Source: Cymodocea nodosa
Taxonomy: Eukaryota; Streptophyta; Magnoliopsida; Alismatales; Cymodoceaceae
Reading direction: 5' to 3'
Assembly (NCBI GenBank): GCA_036874045.1
Contig: CM072343.1
Span: forward strand, 13,102,001 to 13,166,000
DNA length: 64,000 bases
This document shows positions 22,067 through 33,904 of this stretch, piece by piece (position 1 is the first letter of the stretch; every line of letters starts with the position of its first letter). A program made the translations under genes and the position numbers. Below the pieces are notes generated by a model. The model had not been told where the DNA came from, did no database searches, and worked only from the letters and a program-made list of their open reading frames with translations.

Positions 22067-23214
22067 ATTCGACAAATGGAATTGATGCAATTACCGTTGG
22101 ATGCACTAAGGGAAGTACTAAGTAACTTGTCAGCTAAAGATCTGTGCAGGCTGTGTTGTGTATCAAAGGAAATTAAAGACTGTATTGAAGAAAAATATTT
22201 TCAGGGACTACAAGCTGCAAAAATGACTATGATTAGAGATGGATTCATATGGAGATCATTTAATCGTAGTGCAAGTACCCATGAATATCTGGCTATGGAA
22301 GAAACTACTGGAATTCCACCCAATGCATTACAAGGAATAAATCATATTATGGGGATAGATGAAGGATTAATCATATACAAGACGAGACCAAGGTATGCAA
22401 GTTTATTATTACCTAATATTTTGATAAGAAATCCTATAACAAGAGAAGAATGGAATATAGGAAGACCTAATAGATTTGAAGCACCAATTGTAAATTGTGG
22501 GTCAGCTTTGATATTTTCTGATAAAAATTCTGCAATTCTTGAAAAATTATATTATTGGAGACCTACAGGAAATTGAGGTGAAGATTTACGCTTAAGTGTG
22601 TATAATTTTCTGAACAGATCTTGGAATGAAAATATTATGATATATCTAGGACAGAAATCATTAATTAACCAAACACATGTTATACTTGATGGATATATAT
22701 ATCTAGTCACAGAGATATCATTAGCATATGGATTTGATTTATACATAGTGAGCATAGATAGTTATGATGAATATATAGAAAGTTTACTTGTACCGAGTGA
22801 AATAGCTAAACCACCATCTGCAAAATTTAATGAAATTCAAATAGGAGTGTGGTATAATGAAGAAGATGATCCTACTTTATGTCTGATAAGATGGTGGGAT
22901 GAATTGATGAAATTTCAAATATGGATTATGGAAGACATAAATGAATGGAAGTGGGAAGAGGAGTATATTGAAATAGATGTAGAAATAGAAACTGCTACAT
23001 TACCTTGAAACCAAAAAGGATCCCTTTCTGCATTACATATCATTAATGGTAATACACTCGTATTTGGAATTTATAATATATTGCATGTTTACAAATTAAG
23101 AAGGAACAAGAACTGCATTAAAACAGAATTAATAGCAAGAAGAACTATGCCTAAAAATTTGCTTGGACTGATACATTTATTCCATTTGTTTCTACTTTTC
23201 AATCATGTTCTTAA
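22067..23214 (+). pseudogene. F-box gene in Athila-1, exon 2 (captured plant gene)
   Basis: The product starts with an F-box (LPLDALREVLSNLSAKDLCR, about 22,091-22,150, followed by LCCVSKEIKDCIEEKYFQ), the SKP1-binding module of SCF ubiquitin ligases. The remaining 330 or so residues resemble an F-box-associated beta-rich substrate domain, including LLLPNILIRNPIT, EEWNIGRPN and the FQIWIMEDINEWKWEEEY stretch (about 22,915). The length fits plant F-box proteins of about 380 residues. The same gene in the same place in Athila-2 (55,938-57,104) shows the capture predates both copies. The Athila-1 copy carries about three breaks. What it might recognise is unknown. Confidence 0.8.
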
Positions 23215-24973
23215 GCTGTGATTTTGTGTGTTTAATGTTGTGTATTCTGCATTTATTTTTAGAAAAAAGAAGAAGAGACTTTTGAAGTTTTCATGTTCGT
23301 TTATAAAAAAAAAAAAAAAAACAAAATATCAATCCAATTTGTTGGTATACGTTCTGGGAAACCAACTAGCTTGCTTGTGAGCCACCAAAGGCATAAGAGC
23401 CTAGGTTCCACACAAGACACTGATTTATTAATATCTGTTCAATGTTATTTTGTTTTATATTTTGCTTTTATCTATGAATGAAAAATTTTTCAGAATCAAA
23501 AATCGGAATATGCAAAAGGAGATATAAGTGAAACAAGGTATGTAACTAATTACTCATCCTCAATTTTAAATCAAGCAAAACTGTATTCATGCCTGCTACA
23601 ATTACTGTACTTATTGTGAACTCTTTTTACATTGAGGACAATGCAAAATATAGGTATGGGGGGGAGGTAATTGAAGTAACAGCCATGTAAGTTTGTTAAT
23701 TAAAGAAATTAAACTAGTACTGGAAAGTTTTGAGGAAATTGAAAATTTTATGAACTTGCTGTAACTATCTAATAAATGAGACTGTAAAATTTTTATAAAC
23801 TGCTTGAATGTTATATTTAGAAGGCTATATAAGATGCTATTGAATTTATTGTTTATGCAAATCTAGATATAGTATTTTATGCTTTTCTGAATTTCATGAG
23901 TTTAACAGTTTCACGAATTTAAAATGAAATCAGAATGCTTAATGAAAAATCAGTAAATTATCTGAAGTCCTGAAAGAGTTGAGATGTGAATTCTAGATTA
24001 AATAAAACACATATGATTAAAGATACATTTAATTTGACTGATTGAACTTGTAGAATGATTTATGTGTAGATCTTATTAAACTACAGAAATAGTATGAGCT
24101 TATTGTTATGAATTCATATTTTCAGTAACTAATAGAAGCAGAACTATATGAGATTGGCGTTTTACTGCATCTGTATTAACGAAATACATACATATATAGT
24201 ATGTAATTAATGTTTTGTTTTGTGGTGGTAGTTTGAAAAAAAAAAAAAAAAAGGAAATTTTGAGAGTTTATTGACTTGTTTGATCACGAGCCTTTTGTAC
24301 TTGAGTAGATAGGTATGTAAGGATTGTTGACCTGAAAAAGGACTCTTGAAATCTGGCAACCTAAGATCCTGATCAGATCTAGGATTGTTGACTAAAAGCT
24401 CGTTACATGGGTACATTAGAAAGCTCTTGTATGATTCAAGCTTGTCAAATTAACTTTTAAAGTACGAAAAAAAAAAGAAAAAAGAAAAAATATACATATA
24501 CTATTCTGAAAAGATATAAGTGTTTTGTGAAATACAGATATCTTATGAATCGAGTATATTTTCTATTATCTAGAATTGCTGAAATATGAATCTGGAATTG
24601 ACTTTTGAAGTTGTTTAATGGAGGTACAATTCTTTATTCTACTTGTCTTAATCAGATTGAATTGGATTGTACTTTGATTCGTATGTTGTTGAAATTTCTT
24701 TTAGAAATCTTATTGGAAAATTCAGGATGACAGATGAGGAAAAGAAGAACAAACGATAATATAATTAACACCTATATGATGATGATATACTTGGTATGTA
24801 ATTTACATATATTCTAAGTATATTTGCAGGTTGATTACTGAAACATACAAAATATATTTTTATGCTAAACAGAAGAAAAACAAAAGGGGAAGAATTAATT
24901 CTAGCACTTTTAAAGACCAATTAATTAGATCTTAGTTTACTAAGGAACTAGCAAAATTTAGGTATGGGGGAAG
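23215..24973 (+). other. Athila-1 3' non-coding stretch with two polypurine tracts
   Basis: No gene is seen. An internal TATGGGGGGGAGG (about 23,655-23,667) follows the conserved words TTGAGGACAATGC (23,631). The true 3' polypurine tract TATGGGGGAAG (24,963-24,973) directly abuts the 3' LTR. Between them is a block conserved with Athila-2 that includes two GATTGTTGAC words (24,322 and 24,384). A-rich runs lie at 23,307, 24,237 and 24,466. The region from 23,350 has ACCAACTAGCTTGC and GAGCCTAGGTTCC, also conserved in Athila-2. Confidence 0.75.
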
Positions 24974-27114
24974 TGTTTAGGAAGAAAAAGTGCATATTAT
25001 TAACGGTTAAATGATGGTTAATTGCATAATATTTAGCTTATCATATAAGAATTAAGCCATTAAGTTATAATTGCACTGTTATATGCTTTAATTGAAGAAT
25101 CTGCTTAATTTGGGAGAATTAATGTTAATTTAGTACATTTATGAATTGTCGGTAAGTTGCAAGCTGTGAAATTCTTAAGTATCTGAATTTTCTGATATTT
25201 CGGACAGTTATGTTTAACATACCGAACATATTCAGACAGTTATGTTTAACAGACCGAACATGTATCAGATAGTTATGTTTAAATTGCCGAACAGTTATGT
25301 TTTGAGAGAATATTTTATTATTTTTTGAAGTACACGTGTCGAAATCATAATGAATAGACTTAAGTGGATTTTCGGTGAGTTAGCTGTAACTATCCGAAAT
25401 GCATCTGAGCATCAGATAGTTAGACCTGTAACTCTCCGAAATGTTATTTTATGATTAAACTGCTGTTGACACATGTTGAGATCTAGTAGATTTACTTAAG
25501 TTATATATCGGTGAGTTATTAGTAACTATCCGAAATGCATCTGAGCATCGGATAGTTAAGTTTATAAGTATCCGAAATGCACCTGAGCATCGGATAGTTA
25601 AATTTATGCACGTGTTGAATTTAAATGCTTTAGAATATCACATGAGATGCACATGTTTAACTCGTTAAGTTAGCATAACTGTACGCGTTGAGTTACATGA
25701 ATATTACACTAAGGTAACGTGTTATGTTAGTAGCTTATTTATTTATATTTTCTAATATGCCATTGTAGCGGTTGTAGAAACAAACAGTTGGAAGAGAAAA
25801 ACCACGTTTGAACATATCACGCAGGAATTCAATCGCGTAGGGAAAGAAATCATCACCGTTGATACGAATGAAGGAAATCCAACCGACCATTCAAGTAGAA
25901 GCAGTTACTACTTAAGAAATATAAAAGAAAAGAAGAAAAAAAGAAGAAGTGTGTGATCGATGGGCGGACAGTGTGTGCAGAGGAGGATCGACGACGCAAT
26001 TCTCTGAAGTACCACACCAACCATCATCATCACCATCATCACCACCATAATCACCAACCATCGGAGGTCTGTGAGGATACTTGCTTGATGTCGGGTCGAT
26101 TCCGAGCCAAACACAGTGCTTGACAACCACTGTGAGGAGTGATCGTGTCACGGGAAGGGAAGCCATTTTCACCAAGCGCCGACTCATATTTCAAGAGATC
26201 GTAAAGCTTTTAGCCTTGGCTTCGGGTTGATGCCTGTATGCTGAAGAGGAGATCATCTTGCAATTTTGGAGTCGCGATTCTATAGGGAGAGGAGATAGGA
26301 TTGTAAGTGGTTTAATTTTCAGTGGTGTAATCGCGTTGCAAGTAGTGTCGGAAGTATTTACTGTCAAATGAGATTACTTTAAATTTCACATGTCGCCCAT
26401 TTCCATATTCATATTAAAACAAAAATACCAAAAACAATTTATCTATGTTTGTATGTTGTATTTGAGTGTTGTATTGTTTGTGTTGTATCGTGATTAATGT
26501 TATCTTTGTTAGTGTTGTGATTGTTTTATGTTTATTTTAGTTTTACAGTTTACTGAAATTGGTTAGTTCAAAAGACGTAAAGAATTTAATGGTTACTATT
26601 TGAATTATCTGAATGTTAGTATTGCTCAATGATAAATCCAATGTTAACTAACATTAAAGAGCTTAATTGATGTTATTTACAATCTGTGGAATCGCCCTAT
26701 AGTTGGCCAAATTCCTTTGTAAATAGCAGTATTAAAAAGAAAAGTCAGGCTCGTGGAGTTAAATAAGTCCATGAGGTTAGTTCGTTGAGTTAGCCATAAC
26801 TCAACGAATGTAGTCCGTTGAGTTAGCTGCAATTCAACGGAGAGCTTATTGAATATATAAATTTGATTTTTAACAAATGAACAGTTCTCAAGTTTGTTAG
26901 CAATTCCCTATGGGATCGACTTGTACTTGCACACTAATACAATGGACACTGTGCACTTGCAGTTAAAGTACAAATTGGAATTAATATCTAAATTGTATTA
27001 AAGGTTGTTTGTTTACTTCTAAAAGAGAGAATAGGCATAAAGATAAATTAACTAAGTAAAAACAGAAGTAACAAATCCAAGTTTTTCTAGTGTAGTGCTG
27101 GGAAAACCCAAACA
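24974..27114 (+). repeat. Athila-1 3' LTR
   Basis: Starts TGTTTAGGAAG after the polypurine tract and ends AACCCAAACA. Its 2,141 bases equal the 5' LTR once copia-2b is removed. U3 carries GGATAGTTA / TAACTATCCGAA motifs (25,200-25,610) and the copia-shared block at 25,638-25,733. A TATA-like TATAAAAG lies at 25,920-25,927. Confidence 0.95.
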
Positions 27115-27119
27115 TTAAC

Positions 27120-28216
27120 TTTCAGATAGTTACAGTTTTCGAATAGATAAAGTTTTCGGATAGTTAGTATTTCATAGTTAAACTTACGGATAGTTAATGT
27201 TTCGATTTAGTCGAAGAGTTATGTTAAAAAAACTCGTATAGTTAAGTTATCTGCACATGTGTTTTTAATGTTTTAAGTTGTCACATGTTTTCCATGTGCG
27301 TTCGGTAATGAAAATCGAAGAGTTAGATAACTATTTGACTTTTTATACGCATGGATAGATAACTGTTCGAGTTTTATAAAATGACTAACGAACAGATAAG
27401 TTTGCTATGTTCAGTCACGTGTTTTGTAGGTGTAAAAACTCGAAGAGTTACAGATAAGTGTTCAAGTTTTTACAGGACTTGATAAGTGTTCGACTAAAAC
27501 AAAGACTTAGAAGATATTCCACAAAACTCCAAGAAGATAAAGTTTTGGTGAATCTACGAGTGAAGATCGTGGAAATTCAAAATGATAGTGAAGAAAATGG
27601 AAATTCAAAAAGATAGTAATTTGAATTAAAGAAAAAATTAGTACGTGGATTATGGATTAAGTGGATAAACATGCTGAACATGAAGAGAGAGTTTGACTAC
27701 TAATAGAGAGTACGAGCTACATTACATAGAGGATCTCAATATCAAAAACTAAGTCTGAATATTCAATCCGGATCCTTAAGTTAAAAGTTAAGTTTGAATA
27801 TTCATATTAAGAAAAATTCTCCAACATCAGAAGAAGTTCAAAATTCCAAGCAATTTCAAATATGGAGCTGCAAACACAAGTAGTTTGGAAATTCGACAAC
27901 TAGAGAAGAAGAGATATAGAAGCTGAGTAAAAAAAAAGAAGGAAAGGAGCTATATGCATAAAGATCAGGTTTTATACAATTCAAAATTAGTTTTGAATAA
28001 GGACTTCATTTTCTACTTGAATTGTATATCAGACATTACTGTATCAAAACCATCAAGAAGAGAATTGAGCTGAAAAGATATTGTAAATCCTGTCTTTAAA
28101 GTTTATAAAGAATAGAATTTTATTTACGAGTGTTTTGTGCTCTTGTTTTATCTACTGGTAATTTTAATTACTAAAGACACAATTCACCCCCCCTCTTATG
28201 ATACAACAATCCTACA
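27120..28216 (+). repeat. Copia-1 5' LTR, right arm
   Basis: Continues the LTR after Athila-1 and matches about 37,820-38,934. U3 has CGGATAGTTA and ACTCGAAGAGTTA / TTCGAGTTTTTAC inverted motifs. The end reads ACAATTCACCCCCCC, then CTCTTATG, then ATCCTACA. Confidence 0.95.
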
Positions 28217-28218
28217 AC

Positions 28219-28230
28219 TGGTATCAAATC
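28219..28230 (+). other. Primer-binding site of copia-1 (initiator-Met tRNA type)
   Basis: TGGTATCAAATC lies two bases after the LTR end and matches the start of the plant initiator-Met complement TGGTATCAGAGC at 10 of 12 bases. Confidence 0.8.
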
Positions 28231-28297
28231 TGAAATTTTCATTTCTCTATTTAGGAATCGGTTTTCCTTATCATTTACTCATGATCATCTATTTAAA

Positions 28298-29695
28298 ATG
28301 GATAATATTGAAATCTTAGTTATGACTGAAGGATAGACCACTAATCATCCTCCTATGTTTGAAGGTAGCAATTATGGCTACTAGAAATATAGGATGAAAG
28401 TATTCTTTCAGTCAATTGATTTCAAACTATGGCATATAATTAGTAATCCTATAGTGTTAGTTAGAATTCATTCATGAAAGACAAAATCATATGCTACAAG
28501 TGCAACAAGCTGAGTCACTTTCAAACTGTTTGTCCTTTCAATAAAGATAAGAAGAATTCGAGGAGGAATTTCAGGAATAAGAAATTCAAAAAGAGAAGGG
28601 CACTTAAAGTGACATGAGATGACTCTTTAGCTTTACAAAGTGAAGAAACAAAGGATTCAACATCAGACAATGAATCCTCATCAACATCAGATTCAGAAGA
28701 AAATCTAGCAAACGTATGCTTCATGGAAAAATCCAGTGAGGTATCCTCTAATCAAAATGCTAGTTTTGATGGATTACTTGTTGAATAAAATAAACTAGCT
28801 AGAAAATATAAGAAAGTAAAAATAGAAGGAAAGAACACTAGGAAAATGCTAGATGAATCTGAAAATAAGATTGATTTTCTGAACTCTATGTTGAATAAAT
28901 TTAAAGAAGAAAATCAAAAGCATGCATAGGAAATTTTAAAGTTTACTGTAATAGAAAGAAAATTGCATGCTAATTGTGAAAATTTAATTGCTGATAAGAA
29001 GAAAATGATCTGTGAAATTGAAAAACTGAAACTGATTATTATTGATTTAAATTCAAAAATTGATATGCTAAAGATTAAGGTTTGCGATTAAAAGGCTACA
29101 TTAAGTAAATGGAATAATAGTCAAACCATAACAAATGAACTTAGTAGTAAAATATCAAATGTAGAAAAGCATGGTATTAGTTTACACGATGCATCTTCTG
29201 AAAATTATATACTACATGATGGTACTGCCAAAAATAATGTCTTTATTTCCAATACTAAGAATAGTAAAAGAAAAACTATTCCATGTGTAATTAAAAAGGG
29301 AGATAAATATGTGCAAATTGATAAAATGCAGTATATAAATAATAGCACACAATGCAACAATTTCAAAAGAAATTTTTAGAAAAATCAAGCTAAGTCATTT
29401 GAGAATATTAATATTCTTGATTAATTTTCTTCATATTTAAAGAATATCGGATATTGGAATCAGCAATCAAATAATGTTAGAAATGAAAATTTCAACTCTG
29501 GTTTACATAGAGATAAATGTTTTGATAATTATAACACTAAGAGAAATAAATGTAGGAATAATTATCAGAAAATAGATAAGTTGAAGTTTAAAAATATTGA
29601 TTATTTTGATATGACTCTCTCTAAAATTCTTGGACCCACTCAGAAATGGGTTCCAAGCGATAAAATCTCTTTCTAATTGTTTTGTAGGTATACAA
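28298..29695 (+). pseudogene. Copia-1 gag region
   Basis: The start resembles SIRE-like gag (NHPPMFEGSNYGY, then KYRMKVFFQSIDFKLWHII, about 28,338-28,440). A CCHC zinc knuckle, CYKCNKLSHFQTVCP, lies at about 28,492-28,535. A Lys/Arg-rich stretch, a Ser/Asp/Glu-rich stretch (28,620-28,720) and a long helical, coiled-coil-like part (28,790-29,180) follow. The capsid part is shorter than in copia-0 or copia-2 gag. The C-terminal LGPTQKWVPSDK (about 29,630) leads into pol, as in other copia elements of this lineage. Broken, with several breaks. Confidence 0.8.
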
Positions 29696-29699
29696 ATCA

Positions 29700-32600
29700 A
29701 AATGGATAATGGATAGTGGAGCATCCAACCACATGACTAGAGATATACGATTACTTACAGAAGTAACAAAGACCAAGAACGGACAAGTTACCTTTGGAAA
29801 TAAAAGCAAAACAAATATCATTGGGTCTAGCAAGGTTCAGGTAACTGAAAAATATTTTATAAATGATGTCTTATTAGTGGAAAACTTAGGTTTTAATTTA
29901 TTGAGTGTTCCTATTTTAATGAAGTTTTATAGAGTAATTTTTAAAAAAGATTCCTGTAAAATTATAGACATGTCTACAAACGAAATTTTATTCACTACAT
30001 ACAAGAAAGGATCTGTTTGTATTCTGAATTTGCCTTTTGATATTATTAAAGACAATGCTTGCTCAATTGCAAAATTGGATGAAGTTATTTTATGGCATAG
30101 AAGGCTAGGACACTCAAACTTAAAATTATTACAAAAGCTGTCTAAAAAGAATCTAGTTAGAGGTTTACCTAGTATTAAGTACTCGAAAGAGTTTATGTGT
30201 GCTGCATGTCAATTAGGTAAATTACATAAAACATCCTTTAAAAGTTTAAATAAAATAACAAGCAAAAGAGTTTTAGAACTAATGCATATAGATTTATTTG
30301 GACCTACCAGGACAACTAGTCTAGGAGGTAAACATTATGCTTTTGTACTAGTTGATGACTATTCTAGGTTTACTTGGGTTTATTTTCTAGTTAATAAAAC
30401 TGAAGTTTTTGAAATATTTAAGATATTCTATAATAAAATTCAGAATGAGCAAAATGTTAAAATTCAAAAACCTAGGAGTGATCATGGTACAGAATTTGAT
30501 AATGATCAAATTGACACCTTTTGTGAAGAATTAGGCATAGATCATAGGTACTCATTTCCAAGAGCTCCTTCACAAAATGGGATAGTAGAACGTAAAAACA
30601 GATCACTTCAGGAAATGTCTAGAACCATGTTAAATGAAAATAAGTTATCCCTATCTCTCTAGGCAGAAGTAGTTCATGCAGCATGTTATGTTATAAATAG
30701 AGTACATTTAAGACCAATTTTGGATAAAACTCCTTATGAGATATGGTATAATAGGGTTCCCAAAATAAGTTATTTAAAACCCTTTGGCTGCAAGTGTTTT
30801 ATTTTAAACACTAAGGAACATAGAGACAAATTTAGAGCCAAATCAGATGAGGGTATTTTTGTTGGTTATTCTATTAGAAGTAAGGCATATAGAGTATATA
30901 ACAAATCAACAAAAACCATTGAGGAAACTTTGCATGTGAAATTTCATGAAAATTCTCATTTGGATTTTAGACATGTTGAAAACTTTGATTCAGAAATTCT
31001 CCTAGAAATGGTACTAAATGATGTTGATAGAGAAATTGAGAGATTATCTGACGGAATAAGAAATATAAACTTAAATGATGAAGATTTAGAAGAAAATAAT
31101 GTCATACTTATAGAAAATGTGGAACAACATAGAAATTGGCATTATGCTTCATCTCATCCTATTGATCAGATAATAGGCGATCCTAATCAAGGAGTTAGGA
31201 CTAGGTCATCAGTAGTCAACATTTGTGGTGCTTATTCATTTGTTTTCTTACTAGAACCTAAGAAAATTGAAGATGCCTTAGAAGATGAATTTTGGTATTT
31301 AGTTATGCAAGATGAGTTAAATCAATTTATAAGAAATGAGGTATGGGATCTAGTTCCACCACCTGAAAATCATTCTATAATAGGAACAAGGTGGGTATTT
31401 AGAAACAAAGTAGATCAGGATGGATATATAGTTAAAAATAAAGTTAGGTTAGTTGCTGAAGGTTACAAGCAAGAGGAAGGAATTGACTATGAAGAAACAT
31501 TTGCTCCTGTTGCTAGACTAAAATCAATACAAATTTTGTTAGCATATGCTTGTTATATGGATTTCAAATTATATCAAATGGATGTTAAGACTGCTTTTTT
31601 AAATGGATATATAAAAGAAGAAGTTTATGTAAAACAATCTTCAGGTTTTGAAGATTCAAAATATCCTGAGTATGTTTACAAGCTTAAGAAGGCACTATAT
31701 GGCCTTAAACAAGCCCCTAGGTCTTGGTATGAGAGATTATCTAAATTTCTTATGAAAAAAGGGTATTCTATGGGAAATTTAGATCACACTCTTTTTATCA
31801 AGAAGGTCGAAAAAGATATATTGGTAGTTCAAATCTATGTAGATGACATCATATTTGGAGCAACAAATGATAAATTAGCTAAGTCTTTTTCGAAAGACAT
31901 GACTAATCAATTTGAAATGAGTATGATGGGTGAACTATCATTTTTTCTAGGCTTACAAATTAAGCAGTTAGATCATGGTACTTTTATTTCACAAGAAAAA
32001 TATACTCGAGATTTATTAAAGAGGTTTGGTTTAGACAACACTAAAACAAAGAATACACCAATGAGTACTATCACTAAGTTGGATAAAGATGACTCTGGAA
32101 AAACTGTAGATATAAAACAATATAGAAGTATGATTGGTTCATTACTTTATTTAACAACTAGCCGACCATATATTATGTTTAGTGTGTGTACTTGTGCTAG
32201 ATATCAATCTAATCCTAAAGAATCACACCTACTTGTTGTTAAACGAATTTTTAAATATCTATTAGGAACCATCAATTTCAGATTGTTTTACTTTAAACAC
32301 AGTTCTCTAAATTTAATAGGTTATACTGATGCTGATTTCGCAGGATGTAAGTTTGAAAGAAAAAGCACTAGTGGCACATGTCAATTATTAGGAAATTCTT
32401 TAGTGTCATGGTTTAGCAAAAAGCAAAATTGTGTAGCATTGTCTACAACTGAAGCTGAATATATAGGTGTTGCACTTTGTTGTGCTCAAATCCTATGGAT
32501 CAGATAAACTTTAAAGATTTTAATTTAGCCTATGAACCAACTAAGATTTTCTATGATAGTAGTTCTGCAATAAGTTTGTTTAAAAGTCTTGTCTTACATT

Positions 32601-32749
32601 CACGAGCTAAACATATAGAAGTTCGACATCATTTTCTAAGGGATAATGTTATAAAAGGAAAAATAGTATTAAATTTTGTTCCTACCATAGAACAATTAGC
32701 AGATCTATTTACAAAACCCTTAGATGAGAATACCTTTTCAAAATTATGA
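29700..32749 (+). pseudogene. Copia-1 pol region (protease, integrase, RT, RNase H)
   Basis: The order protease-integrase-RT-RNase H defines Ty1/copia. The protease site is WIMDSGASNHMT (29,703). The GAG-pre-integrase finger has LWHRRLGHSNLKLL and CAACQLGKLHK (about 30,090-30,225). The integrase core has HIDLFGP (30,285), SDHGTEF (30,478) and NGIVERKNR (30,578). RT begins [20 protein letters not shown] (31,392) and has [12 protein letters not shown] (31,573) and the active-site YVDDIIFG (31,836). RNase H shows [10 protein letters not shown] (32,321), the [19 protein letters not shown] stretch (32,408) and LADLFTKPL near the end. It is the best-preserved coding region in the window, but still broken in a few places. 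Confidence 0.95.
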
Positions 32750-33723
32750 TTAGAACTTGGTATCTGTAGGTTATCTGATGTTTAAATTGTTCTGTTCATT
32801 GCATAACATTTTGGTTTGTTATAAGGTAGTTTTAGAATTTAATTTCTTTATTATCAAAAAAAAAACAAACAAACAAAATATCTATTTTTGAATTACTGTT
32901 TTCTGGTAGTTAAGAATTTATGAAATTCTGATTTTTATTGAAGTCAATTTACTTAAGAAAAATTCAGAAAAGCTTACTTAAGGAAAGTTAATTTGATTCA
33001 ATATGAGTGCCAACTGTATTTTTGTTACTTATGTATACGCCCTTATAGAGATTTTAATTGAAAAAAAAACATAGAAAGTATGTATTGTTTATTAAAGGAA
33101 AGTTATTAACATATTGTTAGAAAAATTAAGTCTTGTGGTTGTCTCTTATTCAATTTACTGTCTTATTTTATTGTTTATCTACAATTGCTTGAGTAATTAA
33201 GTCCGTTGGAGGATCTTAAACTCTAGTCACTTGAACCAACTAGTTTGGGATGTGCTGACTGAAAACTCATTTTACAAGTAATTCAGATTCTATTTAAGTT
33301 ATAAAAAAAAAATATTTACCTATTCTCACTTATCATTGAGTAACTGGTTATCTTTCCCCTAAGCAAGGGATTGTAATCACGTAAAAAGATGATATTGTGG
33401 GAGGTAATACATAAAATATATATGTATAAATTAAAAAAAAAGAAGAGGCAATGTACTCAAGCTTAATTTCTTTTACAGGTGTTATAACAATTTTTCCATA
33501 ATCTGTGCATATAATCTTTGTTATTATCTATCCTTTACACATAATGTAATGCATTTATTTTCTTAAGTTCGTGTACTCATTATTGAATTCTTTTAAGTTA
33601 CCTATACATATATCTCTATGAATTTTCTTTTGTAAACTAAATAAGATAAAAGCTAGAAAGTCTAAATTGTTAAATCTACTACTTCTGTATTTAAATTTAA
33701 AAAAAAAAAAAAATTTGAGAGAC

Positions 33724-33890
33724 TCAAATCTATTTAGGACTTCGCAACCCAATTTAAGTATGCTAGATTTTGAACTTAAATGACACATCTACTTAAGGCT
33801 TAGCAACCAACTTAAGTCAGCTACTCTTGAACTTTAATGACAAATCTATTAGGGCTTGGCAACCTAGTTTAAGTACACCATAGATTCTCC
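33724..33890 (+). repeat. Three-copy tandem repeat, unit about 57 bases
   Basis: Units start CAAATCTATTTAGGACTTCG (33,725), CACATCTACTTAAGGCTTAG (33,784) and CAAATCTATTAGGGCTTGGC (33,841). Each continues with GCAACC and a TTAAGT word. The first two units end in TTTAATGA or a close variant, and the third is shorter. The copies are diverged, so the array is old. Confidence 0.8.
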
Positions 33891-33904
33891 AAACTACATT
33901 TATG

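Larger units (their letters stand above)
3506..27114 (+). mobile_element. Athila-1: Ty3/gypsy Athila-type element with captured F-box and displaced gag
   Basis: Flanked by TTAAC at 3,501-3,505 and 27,115-27,119. The LTRs are 3,506-4,266 plus 11,433-12,812 (split by copia-2b) and 24,974-27,114. Both come to 2,141 bases once the insertion is set aside. The internal order is tRNA-Asp-like primer site, zinc-knuckle and spacer region, protease, reverse transcriptase, RNase H, integrase, AT repeat, env-like region, F-box exon 1, intron with capsid-type gag, F-box exon 2, long 3' non-coding stretch and polypurine tract. The LTRs differ by about 3-4% over 440 bases compared by eye, mostly transitions, so it is younger than its host copia-1. 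The coding regions carry roughly ten breaks. Confidence 0.9.

Noticed and set aside
24240-24450. Conserved block with two GATTGTTGAC words considered as a tRNA or small RNA gene
   Set aside because: No cloverleaf, A/B box pair or terminator could be supported. Conservation with Athila-2 is explained by common descent.
33195-33290. Possible likeness of the copia-1 spacer to the conserved Athila 3' block near 24,320-24,420
   Set aside because: Only a few short words agree (GACTGAAA, CTC), which is too little to call by eye.
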